Below, one piece after another: positions 26,016 through 34,430 of a stretch of 39,730 nt of DNA. Position 1 is the first letter of the stretch, and each line of letters opens with the position of its first letter. Under the pieces are notes generated by a model. It was not told the DNA's origin. It made no database searches and worked only from the letters and a program-made list of their open reading frames with translations. The DNA lies in the NCBI GenBank assembly GCA_023428065.1, contig JAEYZI010000067.1, positions 1 through 39,730 of the forward strand, in the 5' to 3' direction. This stretch comes from Actinomycetes bacterium. Lineage in GTDB: Bacteria; Actinomycetota; Actinomycetes; Actinomycetales; Microbacteriaceae. A program made the translations under genes and the position numbers.

Positions 26016-26644
26016 CCAACACCCGTTTCGCAGCACCGAGCGGAGTCATCCTCGTCCTGAGGGTGGAGACCGCTGAACTCGCACACACCGCCGCTGTCGG
26101 TGCCATCGCAGGCGGCATCGACGCCGTCGAGATCACCACGAGCGTGCCCGATGCCATGGATGTCGTCGCCGACCTCGTGCGCAGCCATCCGGGCGTGCCC
26201 ATCGGTGCGGGCACTCTCCTGACCCCGGCGGACGTGGACGCCGCCGCCGCCGCAGGTGCCCAGTTCCTCGTCTCCCCCGACACCCACCCCGAGGTCTTGG
26301 CAGCAGCCGCCGCACACGGCCTCCCGATGGTGCCCGGCGCGCTCACGCCGACCGAGGTCCAGCGGGCCCACTCGCTCGGCGCCGCCGCGGTCAAGATCTT
26401 CCCGGCGGGAAGCGTCGGCGGTCCCACCTACATTCGAGAGCTCAGCGGGCCGCTTCCCCACATCACCTACGTCGCCTCCGGTGGCATCGATGAGAGCACT
26501 GCTCCCCGTTACTTCGCGGCGGGCGCGAGCGCCGTCTGCGTGGGGCGCAACATCCTCAATTCCGAAGCGCTCAGCACGGGCGACATGGCCGCGGTCACGG
26601 CTCACACGGCGAGCTTCATGGCCGCGGTGCGGCCGGGCGACTGA
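26012..26644 (+). CDS. KDPG/KDPGal-type 2-keto-3-deoxy-phosphosugar acid aldolase
   Basis: Class I aldolase of the KDPG/KHG family, 210 residues. The Schiff-base lysine is K128 in AAVKIFPAG; E40 in DAVEITT and R17 in VLRVET match the family's acid-base and phosphate/carboxylate residues; GAGTLLTPADVDAA and YVASGGI follow the barrel order. Such enzymes split 2-keto-3-deoxy-6-phospho-sugar acids into pyruvate and glyceraldehyde-3-phosphate. The GTG at 26012 (GGAG 6 bases upstream) overlaps the kinase stop. No Edd-type phosphogluconate dehydratase is present nearby, so the real substrate may differ from KDPG. Confidence 0.9.
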   Translation: MTNTRFAAPSGVILVLRVETAELAHTAAVGAIAGGIDAVEITTSVPDAMDVVADLVRSHPGVPIGAGTLLTPADVDAAAAAGAQFLVSPDTHPEVLAAAAAHGLPMVPGALTPTEVQRAHSLGAAAVKIFPAGSVGGPTYIRELSGPLPHITYVASGGIDESTAPRYFAAGASAVCVGRNILNSEALSTGDMAAVTAHTASFMAAVRPGD

Positions 26645-26649
26645 GACGT

Positions 26650-26682
26650 GTGAAGGCCCCGAGCCGGGCTCGGGGCCTTCAC
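26650..26682. terminator. Bidirectional terminator between aldolase and 2-hydroxyacid dehydrogenase genes
   Basis: GTGAAGGCCCCGAG and CTCGGGGCCTTCAC form a perfect 14-bp stem with a 5-base loop, between two convergent genes. It lies 5 bases after the aldolase stop and 12 bases before the other stop. Confidence 0.82.
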
Positions 26683-26694
26683 AGAGGCGCTCGT

Positions 26695-27663
26695 TCAGGC
26701 GAGGTCGACGGCCCATGCTCCGTGGACGATCGCCGAGCCCTCCAAGGCCGCCACCAGGTCGACCATCGACCACCGCGCGAGTCTCGTGCCCGATGCGGTC
26801 GAGTACCACGCGAGATGCGGGGCGAGCACGAGGTTCGGGGCGTCGCGCAACACCGACTGGGCGGGAAGCGGCTCGACCGAGAACACGTCGATGGCCGCCC
26901 CACGGATGGTGCCATCGATCAGAGCCGCTGCGAGCGCCTCCTCGTCGATGAGCCCACCCCGTGAGACGTTCACCACGATCGCGTCGCGCGGCATGAGGGC
27001 GAGCCGCTTGGCGTTGATGAGGTGGCGCGTCTCGGGCGTCAGGGGCAGATGCAGCGTGAGGAGGCTCGCCTGCGCGAGCACCTCTTCCACGCTGTCAACC
27101 CGCACGACACCCGGGATCTCGTCACCAGGGAACGGGTCGTAGGCGACCACACGCGCCACGAACGGGCGCAAACGTTCGATCGCGGCGCGACCGATGCGTC
27201 CCGTGCCGAGAACACCGAGCGTGGCGTCCTGGAGGGCGCCGATGGCACCCACCTCCTGAGCGCTCGCCCAGCCCCGTTCACGCACGAGCGCATCGGCGCG
27301 CGGGACGCGGCGCCAGGCCGCAAGCGCGAGAGCCGCCGCGTGGTCTGCAACCTCGTTGGTCGCGTAGGCCGGTTGGAAGATGACGCCGACACCCCGTCCG
27401 CGCGCGGAGTCGAGGTCGATCGAATCGAGCCCGACCCCCGCGCGCGCGATCGCCCGAATCCGGGGCCCCAGGGCCGCGATGTGGCCGTCGCGAAGCGGGT
27501 GCAAGCTCACGGCCAGACCGTCGGCGTCTGCGGTCGCCGCCGCGACCTGCTCGGGGGTCTCGATGTCGGCCTCGACGATCTCGGCCCGCTCTCCGAACTC
27601 GTCGACGAGCGCCGGCAGGTCCATGAAGGCAGCGCGGCCCACGACGATCCTTGGCTTACTCAC
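26695..27663 (-). CDS. D-isomer-specific 2-hydroxyacid dehydrogenase
   Basis: A 322-residue NAD(P)-dependent reductase interconverting a 2-keto acid and a D-2-hydroxy acid. The dinucleotide loop is GVLGTGRIGRAA (GTGRIG 153-158) and the catalytic set is R235 in VNVSRGGLID, E264 in FSVEPLP and H283 in APHLAWYS. The substrate helix and the HLAWYS ending resemble the C-terminal-binding-protein/phosphoglycerate dehydrogenase-like group. It is the last gene of the minus-strand operon, starting with GTG 27663 (GGAG 8 bases upstream), 22 bases after the Ldh2-type gene. In this island it may reduce or oxidise the 2-keto acid made by aldolase or FAH-enzyme cleavage. Confidence 0.9.
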   Translation of the reverse strand: MSKPRIVVGRAAFMDLPALVDEFGERAEIVEADIETPEQVAAATADADGLAVSLHPLRDGHIAALGPRIRAIARAGVGLDSIDLDSARGRGVGVIFQPAYATNEVADHAAALALAAWRRVPRADALVRERGWASAQEVGAIGALQDATLGVLGTGRIGRAAIERLRPFVARVVAYDPFPGDEIPGVVRVDSVEEVLAQASLLTLHLPLTPETRHLINAKRLALMPRDAIVVNVSRGGLIDEEALAAALIDGTIRGAAIDVFSVEPLPAQSVLRDAPNLVLAPHLAWYSTASGTRLARWSMVDLVAALEGSAIVHGAWAVDLA

Positions 27664-27685
27664 GTGGAATCTCCATTCTCAGTCG

Positions 27686-28708
27686 TCAGCTCTGTCGCGC
27701 CGTCGCGCGTTCGTCGTGCAGCGCACGGACATCAGCCCAGATGGTGTCGCCGATGGGCACCAGCGCGCCGCGAGCGCGGCGCGCTGCCCCCTCTGCGTCG
27801 CCCGGAAGCAGCACGGGTCGTTCTTCGTCGACGGGCGTAGCCGCGCGCAGTCGCGCGGCGGTTTCACTCACGTCGCTATCGAAATCCGCACGTTCGCCGA
27901 ATGCCGCAGGGTCGTAGGCCGTGATGACGAGCCCATTGCCCGACACGTAGCGGCTCGCGATGCTCGGGTGATTCCCCGACAGCGCACCCCCCAGCAGTTC
28001 GACCACGACCGAGAGACCATATCCCTTGTGCCCCCCGAAAGGCAGCAGTGCCCCGCCGTCGTAGAAGTCGTTGGGGTCGGTCGTCGGACGCCCCTTCGCA
28101 TCGATCACCGCCCCCGACGGGATACTCTCACCGGCGGCCCGCGCCACCCGTAGCTTGCCTTCCGCGACCGCAGCGGTCGCGAAATCCAGCACGACATCGT
28201 CGCCCCCGGCGACGGGGACGCCCGCGGCGAACGGGTTGGTGCCGAGCAAGCGCTCGGTGCCCCCGAAGGGGGCGACGCACGGATCGGCGTTGCACCAGAT
28301 CATGGACGCGAGCCCCGCCCCTGCGAGCACTTCGGCGTATTCGCCGATGCGCCCCACATGATTGGCGTTGCGAACCGTCACGACACCGACCCCGAAGCGG
28401 CGCGCGGCCTCCCGCGCGTGCTCGACAGCGACCAGGCTCACGTACTGGCCCCAGCCATGCTGCCCGTCGATGACGGTCACCGCGCCGAAGTCGGAGACCA
28501 CTGTCGGCTCGGCGTCGGGGATCACGCGACCTTGGTCGACGAAGGTCGAGTACTCGCGTAGCCGCACCACGCCGTGCGAATCATGGCCTGACCGGTTGGC
28601 CAGCACGAGAGAGTCCGCGACGATCGCGGCGATCCTTTCAGGTGTGCCGAGGCCCACGAGGATGCCACGGGCATAGTCTGTGAGCTCGGCGACGGAGATC
28701 TCAGGCAC
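27686..28708 (-). CDS. Ldh2-family (malate/L-lactate/ureidoglycolate type) dehydrogenase
   Basis: A 340-residue oxidoreductase of the Ldh2/YiaK family, a fold unlike classic lactate dehydrogenase. Family residues are H45 in SGHDSHGVVRL and H117 in VRNANHVGRIGEY; also LLGTNPFAAGVP, VLDFATAAVAEGKL and FGGHKGYGLSVVVELLGG. Known members act on malate, L-lactate, ureidoglycolate, sulfolactate or 2,3-diketogulonate with NAD(P). GTG 28708 overlaps the stop of the FAH gene by 8 bases, indicating tight coupling. The true substrate is unknown; the context favours a sugar-derived 2-keto or 2-hydroxy acid. Confidence 0.9.
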   Translation of the reverse strand: MPEISVAELTDYARGILVGLGTPERIAAIVADSLVLANRSGHDSHGVVRLREYSTFVDQGRVIPDAEPTVVSDFGAVTVIDGQHGWGQYVSLVAVEHAREAARRFGVGVVTVRNANHVGRIGEYAEVLAGAGLASMIWCNADPCVAPFGGTERLLGTNPFAAGVPVAGGDDVVLDFATAAVAEGKLRVARAAGESIPSGAVIDAKGRPTTDPNDFYDGGALLPFGGHKGYGLSVVVELLGGALSGNHPSIASRYVSGNGLVITAYDPAAFGERADFDSDVSETAARLRAATPVDEERPVLLPGDAEGAARRARGALVPIGDTIWADVRALHDERATARQS

Positions 28709-29582
28709 GAGCCACCACCCGGTTCTCGAGCGGCGGAAGACCCTGCACTTCCACCCGCATGATGTCGCCCGGGCGCACGACAACGGGGGGATCGAGCGCG
28801 GCGCCGATACCCGACGGGGTCCCCGTGGCGATGATGTCGCCCGGTTGGAGCCGCGCGATCGTGCTCAGGTACGACACGAGCGTGCGCACCGAGAAGATCA
28901 TGTCGGACGTCGGCTGGTCCTGCATCACAGCGCCGTTGAGGATGAAGCGGACGCGCGAGTCCTGCGGGTCGCCGAACTCATCCGGCGTCACAAGGTACGG
29001 TCCGGTGGGCGCGAACGTCGGAAAGCTCTTACCCTGGACCCACTGGCCCGTGCGGTGCTGGTAGTCGCGCGCGGAGACGTCGTTCATCGCGACGTAGCCG
29101 CCCACGTAGTCGAGCGCGTCCTCCTCCTCGACTCGGTAAGCGGCGCGCGAGATCACGACACCGAGCTCCGCCTCGTAGTCCATGCTGGCCGTGACGCCCG
29201 GGTCGACCACGTCCTGCCCGTGCGCCGCGATGGCGCTGGAGAGCTTCATGAAGATCACCGGGAACTCGGGTGCCGCGGTGAGCCCCGATTCGATCGCATG
29301 GTCGAGGTAGTTCACCCCGATACAGATCACGTTGCCCGGATGCGGCACGGCCGGCAACAGGTCGAGCTGCGACAACGGCACGCCCGCCACGCTCGCAGCC
29401 CGAGAGGCGACATCGGCGCGCACCACGGCGTCGGCCGCGATGAATGCGACGGCGTCTGCGGGTACGTCCCCGCCGAGCGTCGGCACCTCCACCACGGAGG
29501 CGTCCACGTCATTCATGTCCGCGTTGGGGTCGACGAGGCCGTAGCTCTCGCGACCGTCGATACGGAAGCTCACCACCCGCAT
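28701..29582 (-). CDS. Fumarylacetoacetate hydrolase (FAH)-family protein
   Basis: A 293-residue FAH-superfamily enzyme. The hallmark segments are VICIGVNYLDHAIESG (85-100), FPVIFMKLSSA, the metal-ligand stretch MDYEAELGVVI with E137 and E139, D168 in AMNDVSARDYQ, KSFPTFAPTGPYLV, and LQPGDIIATGTPSGIG. The superfamily covers hydrolysis of C-C bonds in 2,4-diketo acids (for example diketo-3-deoxy-fuconate hydrolase), decarboxylases, isomerases and 2-keto-3-deoxyarabinonate dehydratase, so the reaction is open. ATG 29582 has GGGAGGT 8 bases upstream and lies 4 bases after the E1 beta stop. A role on a 2-keto-3-deoxy or 2,4-diketo sugar acid fits the island. Confidence 0.9.
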   Translation of the reverse strand: MRVVSFRIDGRESYGLVDPNADMNDVDASVVEVPTLGGDVPADAVAFIAADAVVRADVASRAASVAGVPLSQLDLLPAVPHPGNVICIGVNYLDHAIESGLTAAPEFPVIFMKLSSAIAAHGQDVVDPGVTASMDYEAELGVVISRAAYRVEEEDALDYVGGYVAMNDVSARDYQHRTGQWVQGKSFPTFAPTGPYLVTPDEFGDPQDSRVRFILNGAVMQDQPTSDMIFSVRTLVSYLSTIARLQPGDIIATGTPSGIGAALDPPVVVRPGDIMRVEVQGLPPLENRVVARA

Positions 29583-29586
29583 GAGT

Positions 29587-30558
29587 TCAGACCTCCCGAA
29601 TCGTGCGATCGACCGCGGCCACCACTTGCGCGACCGACGGGAGGATGGCGTCGACGAGCGTGGGATGGTGGGGGATCGGGGTTTGCGGCGACGCCACGAC
29701 CTCGATCGGGGCGTCCAGGTACCAGAACGCCTTCTGCTGGACGATCGACGCGAGTTGGGCGCCGAACGAGCCGAAGTAGGGCGCCTCATCGACGACGACC
29801 AGGCGCCCGGTGCGGCGCACCGAGTCGAGGATCGTCTGCTCGTCGAGTGGGTAGATGCTGCGCACGTCTATGACGTCGGCCCCGATGCCGCGCCCTCGCA
29901 ACTCCGTGGCAGCCTTGCCCGCTGTGACCATCCCGTGGGAGTAGGACACGATCGTGACGTCGTCGCCGCGCTCCACTACATGGGCGACGCCGATCGGGAC
30001 CAGCTCGTCGGGCCCGCCTACGTCGCCGCGCAAACCGGTGAGCTTCTTGTGCATCAAGAACACGACGGGATCTTCCGCCCGCAGGGACGACTTGATGAGA
30101 CCCTTGACGTCGCGCGGGGTCGACGGCACGACGACCGCAAGTCCAGGGATCGATGCGAACAGCATCTCCATGCTGTTGCTGTGCTGCGAACCGCCGAGAG
30201 CGACCCCCGAGGTCGCGCGGATCACGAGCGGCACGTTCTTGCCCCACATGTAACGGATCTTGGCCGCCTGGTTGGCGATCTCGTCGAAGGCGCCGAAGGC
30301 GAAGTCGTCGAAGTTCAAGTCCACGATCGGGCGCGCACCCGACATGGCGGCGCCCACCCCGGCAGCGACCATAGCTGCCTCCGAGATGGGGGTGTCACGG
30401 ATACGATCACGCCCGAACTCCGGCCCGAGCCCCCGCACCTGTGCGAAGTGGCCGCCGCGCTCGTAGAGGTCGGTACCCAAGACGAAGACTCCCTCGTCTC
30501 GCAGCATCTCCTCGCGTACGCCTTCGCGATACGCGGTGGAGAACGTCGCGTTGCTCAT
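29587..30558 (-). CDS. 2-oxoacid dehydrogenase E1 component, beta subunit
   Basis: A 323-residue transketolase-like E1 beta subunit. TPISEAAMVAAGVGAAMSG carries E60, the glutamate that activates thiamine diphosphate; GGSQHSNSMEMLFASIPGL and VVPSTPRDVKGLIKSSL match the pyrimidine-binding domain, and the transketolase C-terminal domain is seen in VSYSHGMVTAGKAA and VIDVRSIYPLDEQTI. It forms an alpha2-beta2 enzyme with the gene upstream and resembles acetoin/pyruvate-type E1. The start ATG 30558 overlaps the E1 alpha stop (ATGA). Confidence 0.92.
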   Translation of the reverse strand: MSNATFSTAYREGVREEMLRDEGVFVLGTDLYERGGHFAQVRGLGPEFGRDRIRDTPISEAAMVAAGVGAAMSGARPIVDLNFDDFAFGAFDEIANQAAKIRYMWGKNVPLVIRATSGVALGGSQHSNSMEMLFASIPGLAVVVPSTPRDVKGLIKSSLRAEDPVVFLMHKKLTGLRGDVGGPDELVPIGVAHVVERGDDVTIVSYSHGMVTAGKAATELRGRGIGADVIDVRSIYPLDEQTILDSVRRTGRLVVVDEAPYFGSFGAQLASIVQQKAFWYLDAPIEVVASPQTPIPHHPTLVDAILPSVAQVVAAVDRTIREV

Positions 30559-31583
30559 GAGTTCTGCGCTCCGTTCCAGTTGTTCCAGACGGAGACGTTC
30601 TCGCTTGCGGTGGAGGGGTCCGTGCATGTGCCTGCCTCTGCTCGTTCGACCGCGGCACGGACGATCTCGTCCACCTCGGCCTGGATTCGGGCGCGGGTGC
30701 CCGCGTCGAGCAGCCCGCGTTCGGTGAGTCGTCCCGCGAACACCTCGATCGGGTCGCGGTTGGCCTTCACCTCATCGACTTCTTCCTGGGTGCGGTAGGT
30801 GACGACCTCCCCCGCGTTGTGCCCGAGGAAGCGGTAGGTCTCGAGCTCGAGGAAGGTGGGACCTTCGCCCGCCCGGGCGCGGGCTGCCGCAGCGCTCACC
30901 GCGGCGAAGACGGCCTCGACGTCCTGCCCGTCGACGACGTGCGAGGGCAACCCGAATCCGGCGGCGCGCGCGGCAACCGAGCCGCCCCCGGTGACCGTCT
31001 TCGATGCGGTCTCGACCGCATAGAGGTTGTTCTCGCAGATCGCGATGAGCGGCAGCGACCAGATGCTCGCGAGGTTCACGAACTCCCACACACGGCCCAC
31101 GTTGGCGCCGCCGTCGCCGAAGAACCCGACGGAGACCCGCCCGAGTTTCAACTGAGCCGAGCCCATGGCGGCGCCCATCGCGATACCGAGTCCGCCGCCG
31201 ACGATGCCGTCGCTGCCCCAGAAGCCGAGATCGAAATCGGCGAGGTGCATGGAGCCGCCACGCCCCTGGGCGACGCCGTCCGACGTGCCGTAGAGCTCGG
31301 CCATCACAGCGTCGGGAGCGAGACCCTTCGCGAGGGCGTGGTGGTGCGAGCGATGCGTGCTGGTGACGACATCATCCGCCGCGAGCGCGCGCATGACCCC
31401 CACCGCGACGGCCTCTTGGCCGATCGCGGGGTGGATGCCGCCCGGGATCCGGCCGCGCAGCGACAGCGCCTCCGCCTCGGATTCGAACGCGCGGATGAGC
31501 ATCATCTCGCGCAGCCAGTCGAGCGCTTGCTCGCCGTCAGGCGACGTAGCACCCTCGACGCTCACTGCCTTCGTTGACTTCAT
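30555..31583 (-). CDS. 2-oxoacid dehydrogenase E1 component, alpha subunit
   Basis: A 342-residue E1 alpha subunit. The thiamine-diphosphate motif runs from GDG at 156-158 (GFFGDGGANVGRVWE) to NN at 185-186 (AICENNLYAV). GGIHPAIGQEAVAVG, STHRSHHHALAKG and GRGGSMHLADF are typical of the AcoA/PdhA type of two-subunit E1. It decarboxylates a 2-oxo acid (or cleaves acetoin) and passes the acyl group to the E2 lipoate. ATG 31583 has GGAG 9 bases upstream and lies 32 bases after the E2 stop. Substrate not deducible. Confidence 0.92.
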   Translation of the reverse strand: MKSTKAVSVEGATSPDGEQALDWLREMMLIRAFESEAEALSLRGRIPGGIHPAIGQEAVAVGVMRALAADDVVTSTHRSHHHALAKGLAPDAVMAELYGTSDGVAQGRGGSMHLADFDLGFWGSDGIVGGGLGIAMGAAMGSAQLKLGRVSVGFFGDGGANVGRVWEFVNLASIWSLPLIAICENNLYAVETASKTVTGGGSVAARAAGFGLPSHVVDGQDVEAVFAAVSAAAARARAGEGPTFLELETYRFLGHNAGEVVTYRTQEEVDEVKANRDPIEVFAGRLTERGLLDAGTRARIQAEVDEIVRAAVERAEAGTCTDPSTASENVSVWNNWNGAQNS

Positions 31584-31615
31584 TGCTGGAATCTCCAAAT
31601 CGATTCTGGGTTTCG

Positions 31616-32761
31616 TCAGACCACGCGGATCGCAGCGGGGTCGGCCGAGAGCGCGGCCAAGCGTTGCAGGACCTCGCCCACGTGCTGCCCGTCCCACTCG
31701 CGGTGGTCGACGTTCAAGGTCGCGTACATCGTGCGTCCGGCGACGAGCTGACCGTCACGTACGACGGGACGGTCAGCCGCCGCCCCGATCGTGAGCAGGC
31801 TGGTCTGCCCGACGGGGATGATGCCCGTGAAGTGTTCGACCCCGTACCCGCCGAGATTCGATACGGCGCTGTGCCCGGGAAGAAGATCCTCCGGGGCGCT
31901 CTTGCCCTCGCGCGCGCGCTGGACGGCAGCGGCGCGCTTCTTCGACAGGTCGAGCAGACTCACTTCGGCCACGTTCTCGAGGACCGGCATCGCCACTCCT
32001 GCGTCCGTCGCGACGGCGAGCGACAGGTTGATCGTGCTCACGCCGAGGCGCCCCACGAGGGAGAGCGCGTACGCCTTCACGATGAGATCGGTGAAGGTGA
32101 TCCCGGGGGCGACGGCACGGGCCGATCGCAGCAGCGCCTCGAGCGGCGCCACGTCCAGCTGCGCAGTGGCGGCGAAGTGCGGAATCTCGGCCCACGAGCG
32201 GGTGACGGCGGCGGCGACCGCACGACGGTGCTTGTCGGGGACGGCACCCGGGACGGGCTCAGGCGTCGTGCTGGGTGGCGCCTCCGGTGCGGCGGCGACA
32301 GAGGCCGCTGCCGCACCGACCGACCCGAGGCCGCTCCGTTCGCGCGGGCTCAGGGTGTGCGGAAGCAGGTCACCTGCGTCATCCCGTTCACGCGCGCCGG
32401 CTCCGCGCCCGGCAGGGAAGGCGTCGGCCGCGGGAAACGGCTCACCCGCGACGGGCGCTGTCGGACGGACGGGAGTCGTCGCGGCGTCGGGAGCTGTGCC
32501 GACCGCGGGTGACGCCTCCGACTCGTCGGCGTCGAGGATGGTCGCGATGGTCGCGCCGTTCGGAACGGCGTCGCCGGCCTGATAGCGCAGTCGCCCTATC
32601 GTCCCGGAGCGCGGCGCCGCCAGCTCGAGCTCCGACTTGTCGGTTTCGATCATGGCGATGATCTGCCCCTCGACGACCGCCTCCCCTTCGGCCACGAGCC
32701 ATTCGGAGAGGACGACCTCGGTGCTCGCCATGCCCAGTGCGGGAGCGAAGATCTCCTCCAC
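31616..32761 (-). CDS. Dihydrolipoamide acyltransferase (E2) of a 2-oxoacid dehydrogenase complex
   Basis: A 381-residue E2. Residues 1-78 are a lipoyl domain with the modified lysine K42 in MIETDKSELELAAP. An Ala/Pro-rich linker (80-165) follows, then the acyltransferase domain (~168-381) with GITFTDLIVKAYALSL, VAMPVLENV, SNLGGYGVEHFTGII and the active site H353-x3-D357-G in DHREWDG. A clear peripheral-subunit-binding domain, normally in the linker, is not seen. GTG 32761 is preferred because AAAGGAG lies 5 bases upstream; an in-frame GTG at 32767 overlaps that site. It opens the E2-E1alpha-E1beta block, 56 bases after the GntR stop, with an operator in between. No E3 gene is nearby, so the housekeeping E3 is probably shared. 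Confidence 0.9.
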   Translation of the reverse strand: MEEIFAPALGMASTEVVLSEWLVAEGEAVVEGQIIAMIETDKSELELAAPRSGTIGRLRYQAGDAVPNGATIATILDADESEASPAVGTAPDAATTPVRPTAPVAGEPFPAADAFPAGRGAGARERDDAGDLLPHTLSPRERSGLGSVGAAAASVAAAPEAPPSTTPEPVPGAVPDKHRRAVAAAVTRSWAEIPHFAATAQLDVAPLEALLRSARAVAPGITFTDLIVKAYALSLVGRLGVSTINLSLAVATDAGVAMPVLENVAEVSLLDLSKKRAAAVQRAREGKSAPEDLLPGHSAVSNLGGYGVEHFTGIIPVGQTSLLTIGAAADRPVVRDGQLVAGRTMYATLNVDHREWDGQHVGEVLQRLAALSADPAAIRVV

Positions 32762-32780
32762 ATGCACTCCTTTGTGTATG

Positions 32781-32796
32781 GATGTCTAACGTCTAA
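32781..32796. promoter_or_regulatory. GntR-type operator upstream of the E2 gene (site B)
   Basis: GATGTCTAACGTCTAA differs at two positions from the matching 16 bases of the palindrome at 38616-38640 (GATGTCCAACATCTAA). The core is TGT-CTA-ACG. It lies 20 bases before the E2 start codon and just upstream of its ribosome site, so it would control E2 and the genes behind it separately from the importer promoter. Confidence 0.6.
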
Positions 32797-32817
32797 CAAC
32801 AACGGTATCCCAGCGCC

Positions 32818-33591
32818 TCAGGGCGACGCAAATACAGAGTTGGAACCGGGCCCCGTGGAATCCAGCCACACCCGCGTACCCGCGAAATGCACACGCATCG
32901 CGGCCTCCGCGGCGTCCGGATCGCGGGCCTCGACGGCCTCGACGATGGCGATGTGCTTCGCCACCACCTCGTCGCGATCCTCGAAGTTGTCTGCCAGCGT
33001 CGGCCGAAGCATGCGCAACACCTGCCAGAAGGCTCCTACGAGGTCGCTCACGAGCGTGTTCGACAACCCCGCATACAGAGCCTCGTGGAACTCGATATCC
33101 GCATCGTCCATCTGCAGTGCGTCGCTTGCCGAGTCCGCCATCACATCGATCGCAGCGCGCATCCTCGCGAGCGACGACTCATCGGGCTCGAGTGCCACCC
33201 GGCGCACCAGCTGGCACTCCAGCAATCCGCGGACCTCGGCGAGCTGCTTGAGGTGCTCTCGAGCCTCGGCGTGCGGCGCGATCCTGCCGTGGAACACCAA
33301 CCCGCTGATGAGCGACGCGAAGGTGAACGGCGCGACGAACATGCCCTTACCGTGCTTCGTCTCCACGATCCCGAGCGCCTCCAGGTGCTTCAGGGCCTCG
33401 CGCAGCGTGCCGCGGCTCACTCCCAGGTGCTCGGTGAGCTCCACCTCGGACGGCATCGGGTCGCCCGTCCGCAATCCTGAGGCGATCAGGTGCGCCTGGA
33501 TGTCCTGGTGCAGCGGTGCGCGCGAGCGGCGGCCCGGCAAGCGGCGCGGGTCCGCGCCGGCCGGCTCCGCCCGGTCGTCGCCGTCGTTCAC
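32818..33591 (-). CDS. GntR/FadR (FCD) family transcriptional regulator 1
   Basis: A 257-residue repressor-type regulator. The winged helix-turn-helix is at ~25-95 (IQAHLIASGLRTGDPMPSEVEL, GVSRGTLREALKHLEALGIVETKHGKGMFV) and an FCD ligand-binding domain at ~115-240 (LAEVRGLLECQLVRRVAL, DDADIEFHEALYAGLSN, KHIAIVEAVEARDPDAAEAAMRVHF), with the acidic and histidine residues used for metal and effector binding. FCD regulators usually respond to sugar acids or carboxylates. GTG 33591 overlaps the SDR stop (GTGA). It is closely similar to the regulator at 38673-39404, with an identical recognition helix, so both may bind the same operators. Confidence 0.92.
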   Translation of the reverse strand: MNDGDDRAEPAGADPRRLPGRRSRAPLHQDIQAHLIASGLRTGDPMPSEVELTEHLGVSRGTLREALKHLEALGIVETKHGKGMFVAPFTFASLISGLVFHGRIAPHAEAREHLKQLAEVRGLLECQLVRRVALEPDESSLARMRAAIDVMADSASDALQMDDADIEFHEALYAGLSNTLVSDLVGAFWQVLRMLRPTLADNFEDRDEVVAKHIAIVEAVEARDPDAAEAAMRVHFAGTRVWLDSTGPGSNSVFASP

Positions 33592-34430
33592 GCGACAGGC
33601 TCCATGCGCGGCCCCACGGTACCGCCCGCATGCAGCGCGAGGCTCCCGCCGTCGATCGGGATGGTGGCACCGGTAAGAAACCGCGCGTCATCGCTCAGCA
33701 GGTACATCACGAGCGGAGTCACGTCGTCGACGGTCGCAAGTCGGCCAGCGGGGATGCCCCCGACGGCCGCCCCCAGGATTCCCCCGGCCGCGACATCCTC
33801 ACGACCCACGAGAGGCCGGAAGCCGCTCGTGTCGACCTGCGACGGCGCCACCGCGTTCACGCGGATCCCGCTCGCCGCCCACTCCACCGCGAGCTCGCGC
33901 GTCATTCCCACGACCCCGTGCTTGGCCACGCTGTAGGCGTAGTTGCCGCGGCCCAACGCCGACAGCCCGGCGATCGAGGCGATGTTCACGATCGAACCGC
34001 CGGCACCGGAGGCCACCATGGACCGCGCGGCGAACTGCGCAGCGAAGGCTCCCGCCGTGAGCGTGATCGCCAATACCCCGTTCCACGTATCGATATCGAT
34101 GTCCTGCGGAAGCACGTGGGAACCGCGTGCAGCGTTGTTGACGAGGCCGTATACGGGGCCGGCTTCGGCCTCGATCAGCGCGAACGCGCGCTCGAGCGCC
34201 TGTACGTCGCCGAGGTCGCACTCGATGAATCGCGCGCCGCCGCCAGCGATCTCCGCGGTGCGTGCGCCGGTCTCCGGGTTGACTTCGAGCCCGAAGACCC
34301 GGTACCCCTGGGCGACGGCGGCGCATGTCAGGGCACGACCGATGTCACCCCCGCTGCCGGTGATGACGAGCACGCGACCGGTCGCATCCCCCTCCTGCGG
34401 GGTCGCGCCGGACGAGGGGAGGTCACTCAC
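33588..34430 (-). CDS. Short-chain dehydrogenase/reductase
   Basis: A 280-residue SDR oxidoreductase. The cofactor loop reads TGSGGDIG (24-31), in which the usual central glycine of TGxxxGxG is D29; NNAA is at 98-101, the catalytic set is S152, Y166 and K170 (YSVAK), and the C-terminal ATIPIDGGSLAL is typical. It uses NAD(H) or NADP(H) to oxidise or reduce an alcohol/ketone, here probably a sugar, polyol or sugar-acid hydroxyl. The GTG at 34430 overlaps the upstream PanE-like gene by 8 bases; longer starts would give an unconserved arginine-rich head. Confidence 0.9.
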   Translation of the reverse strand: MSDLPSSGATPQEGDATGRVLVITGSGGDIGRALTCAAVAQGYRVFGLEVNPETGARTAEIAGGGARFIECDLGDVQALERAFALIEAEAGPVYGLVNNAARGSHVLPQDIDIDTWNGVLAITLTAGAFAAQFAARSMVASGAGGSIVNIASIAGLSALGRGNYAYSVAKHGVVGMTRELAVEWAASGIRVNAVAPSQVDTSGFRPLVGREDVAAGGILGAAVGGIPAGRLATVDDVTPLVMYLLSDDARFLTGATIPIDGGSLALHAGGTVGPRMEPVA

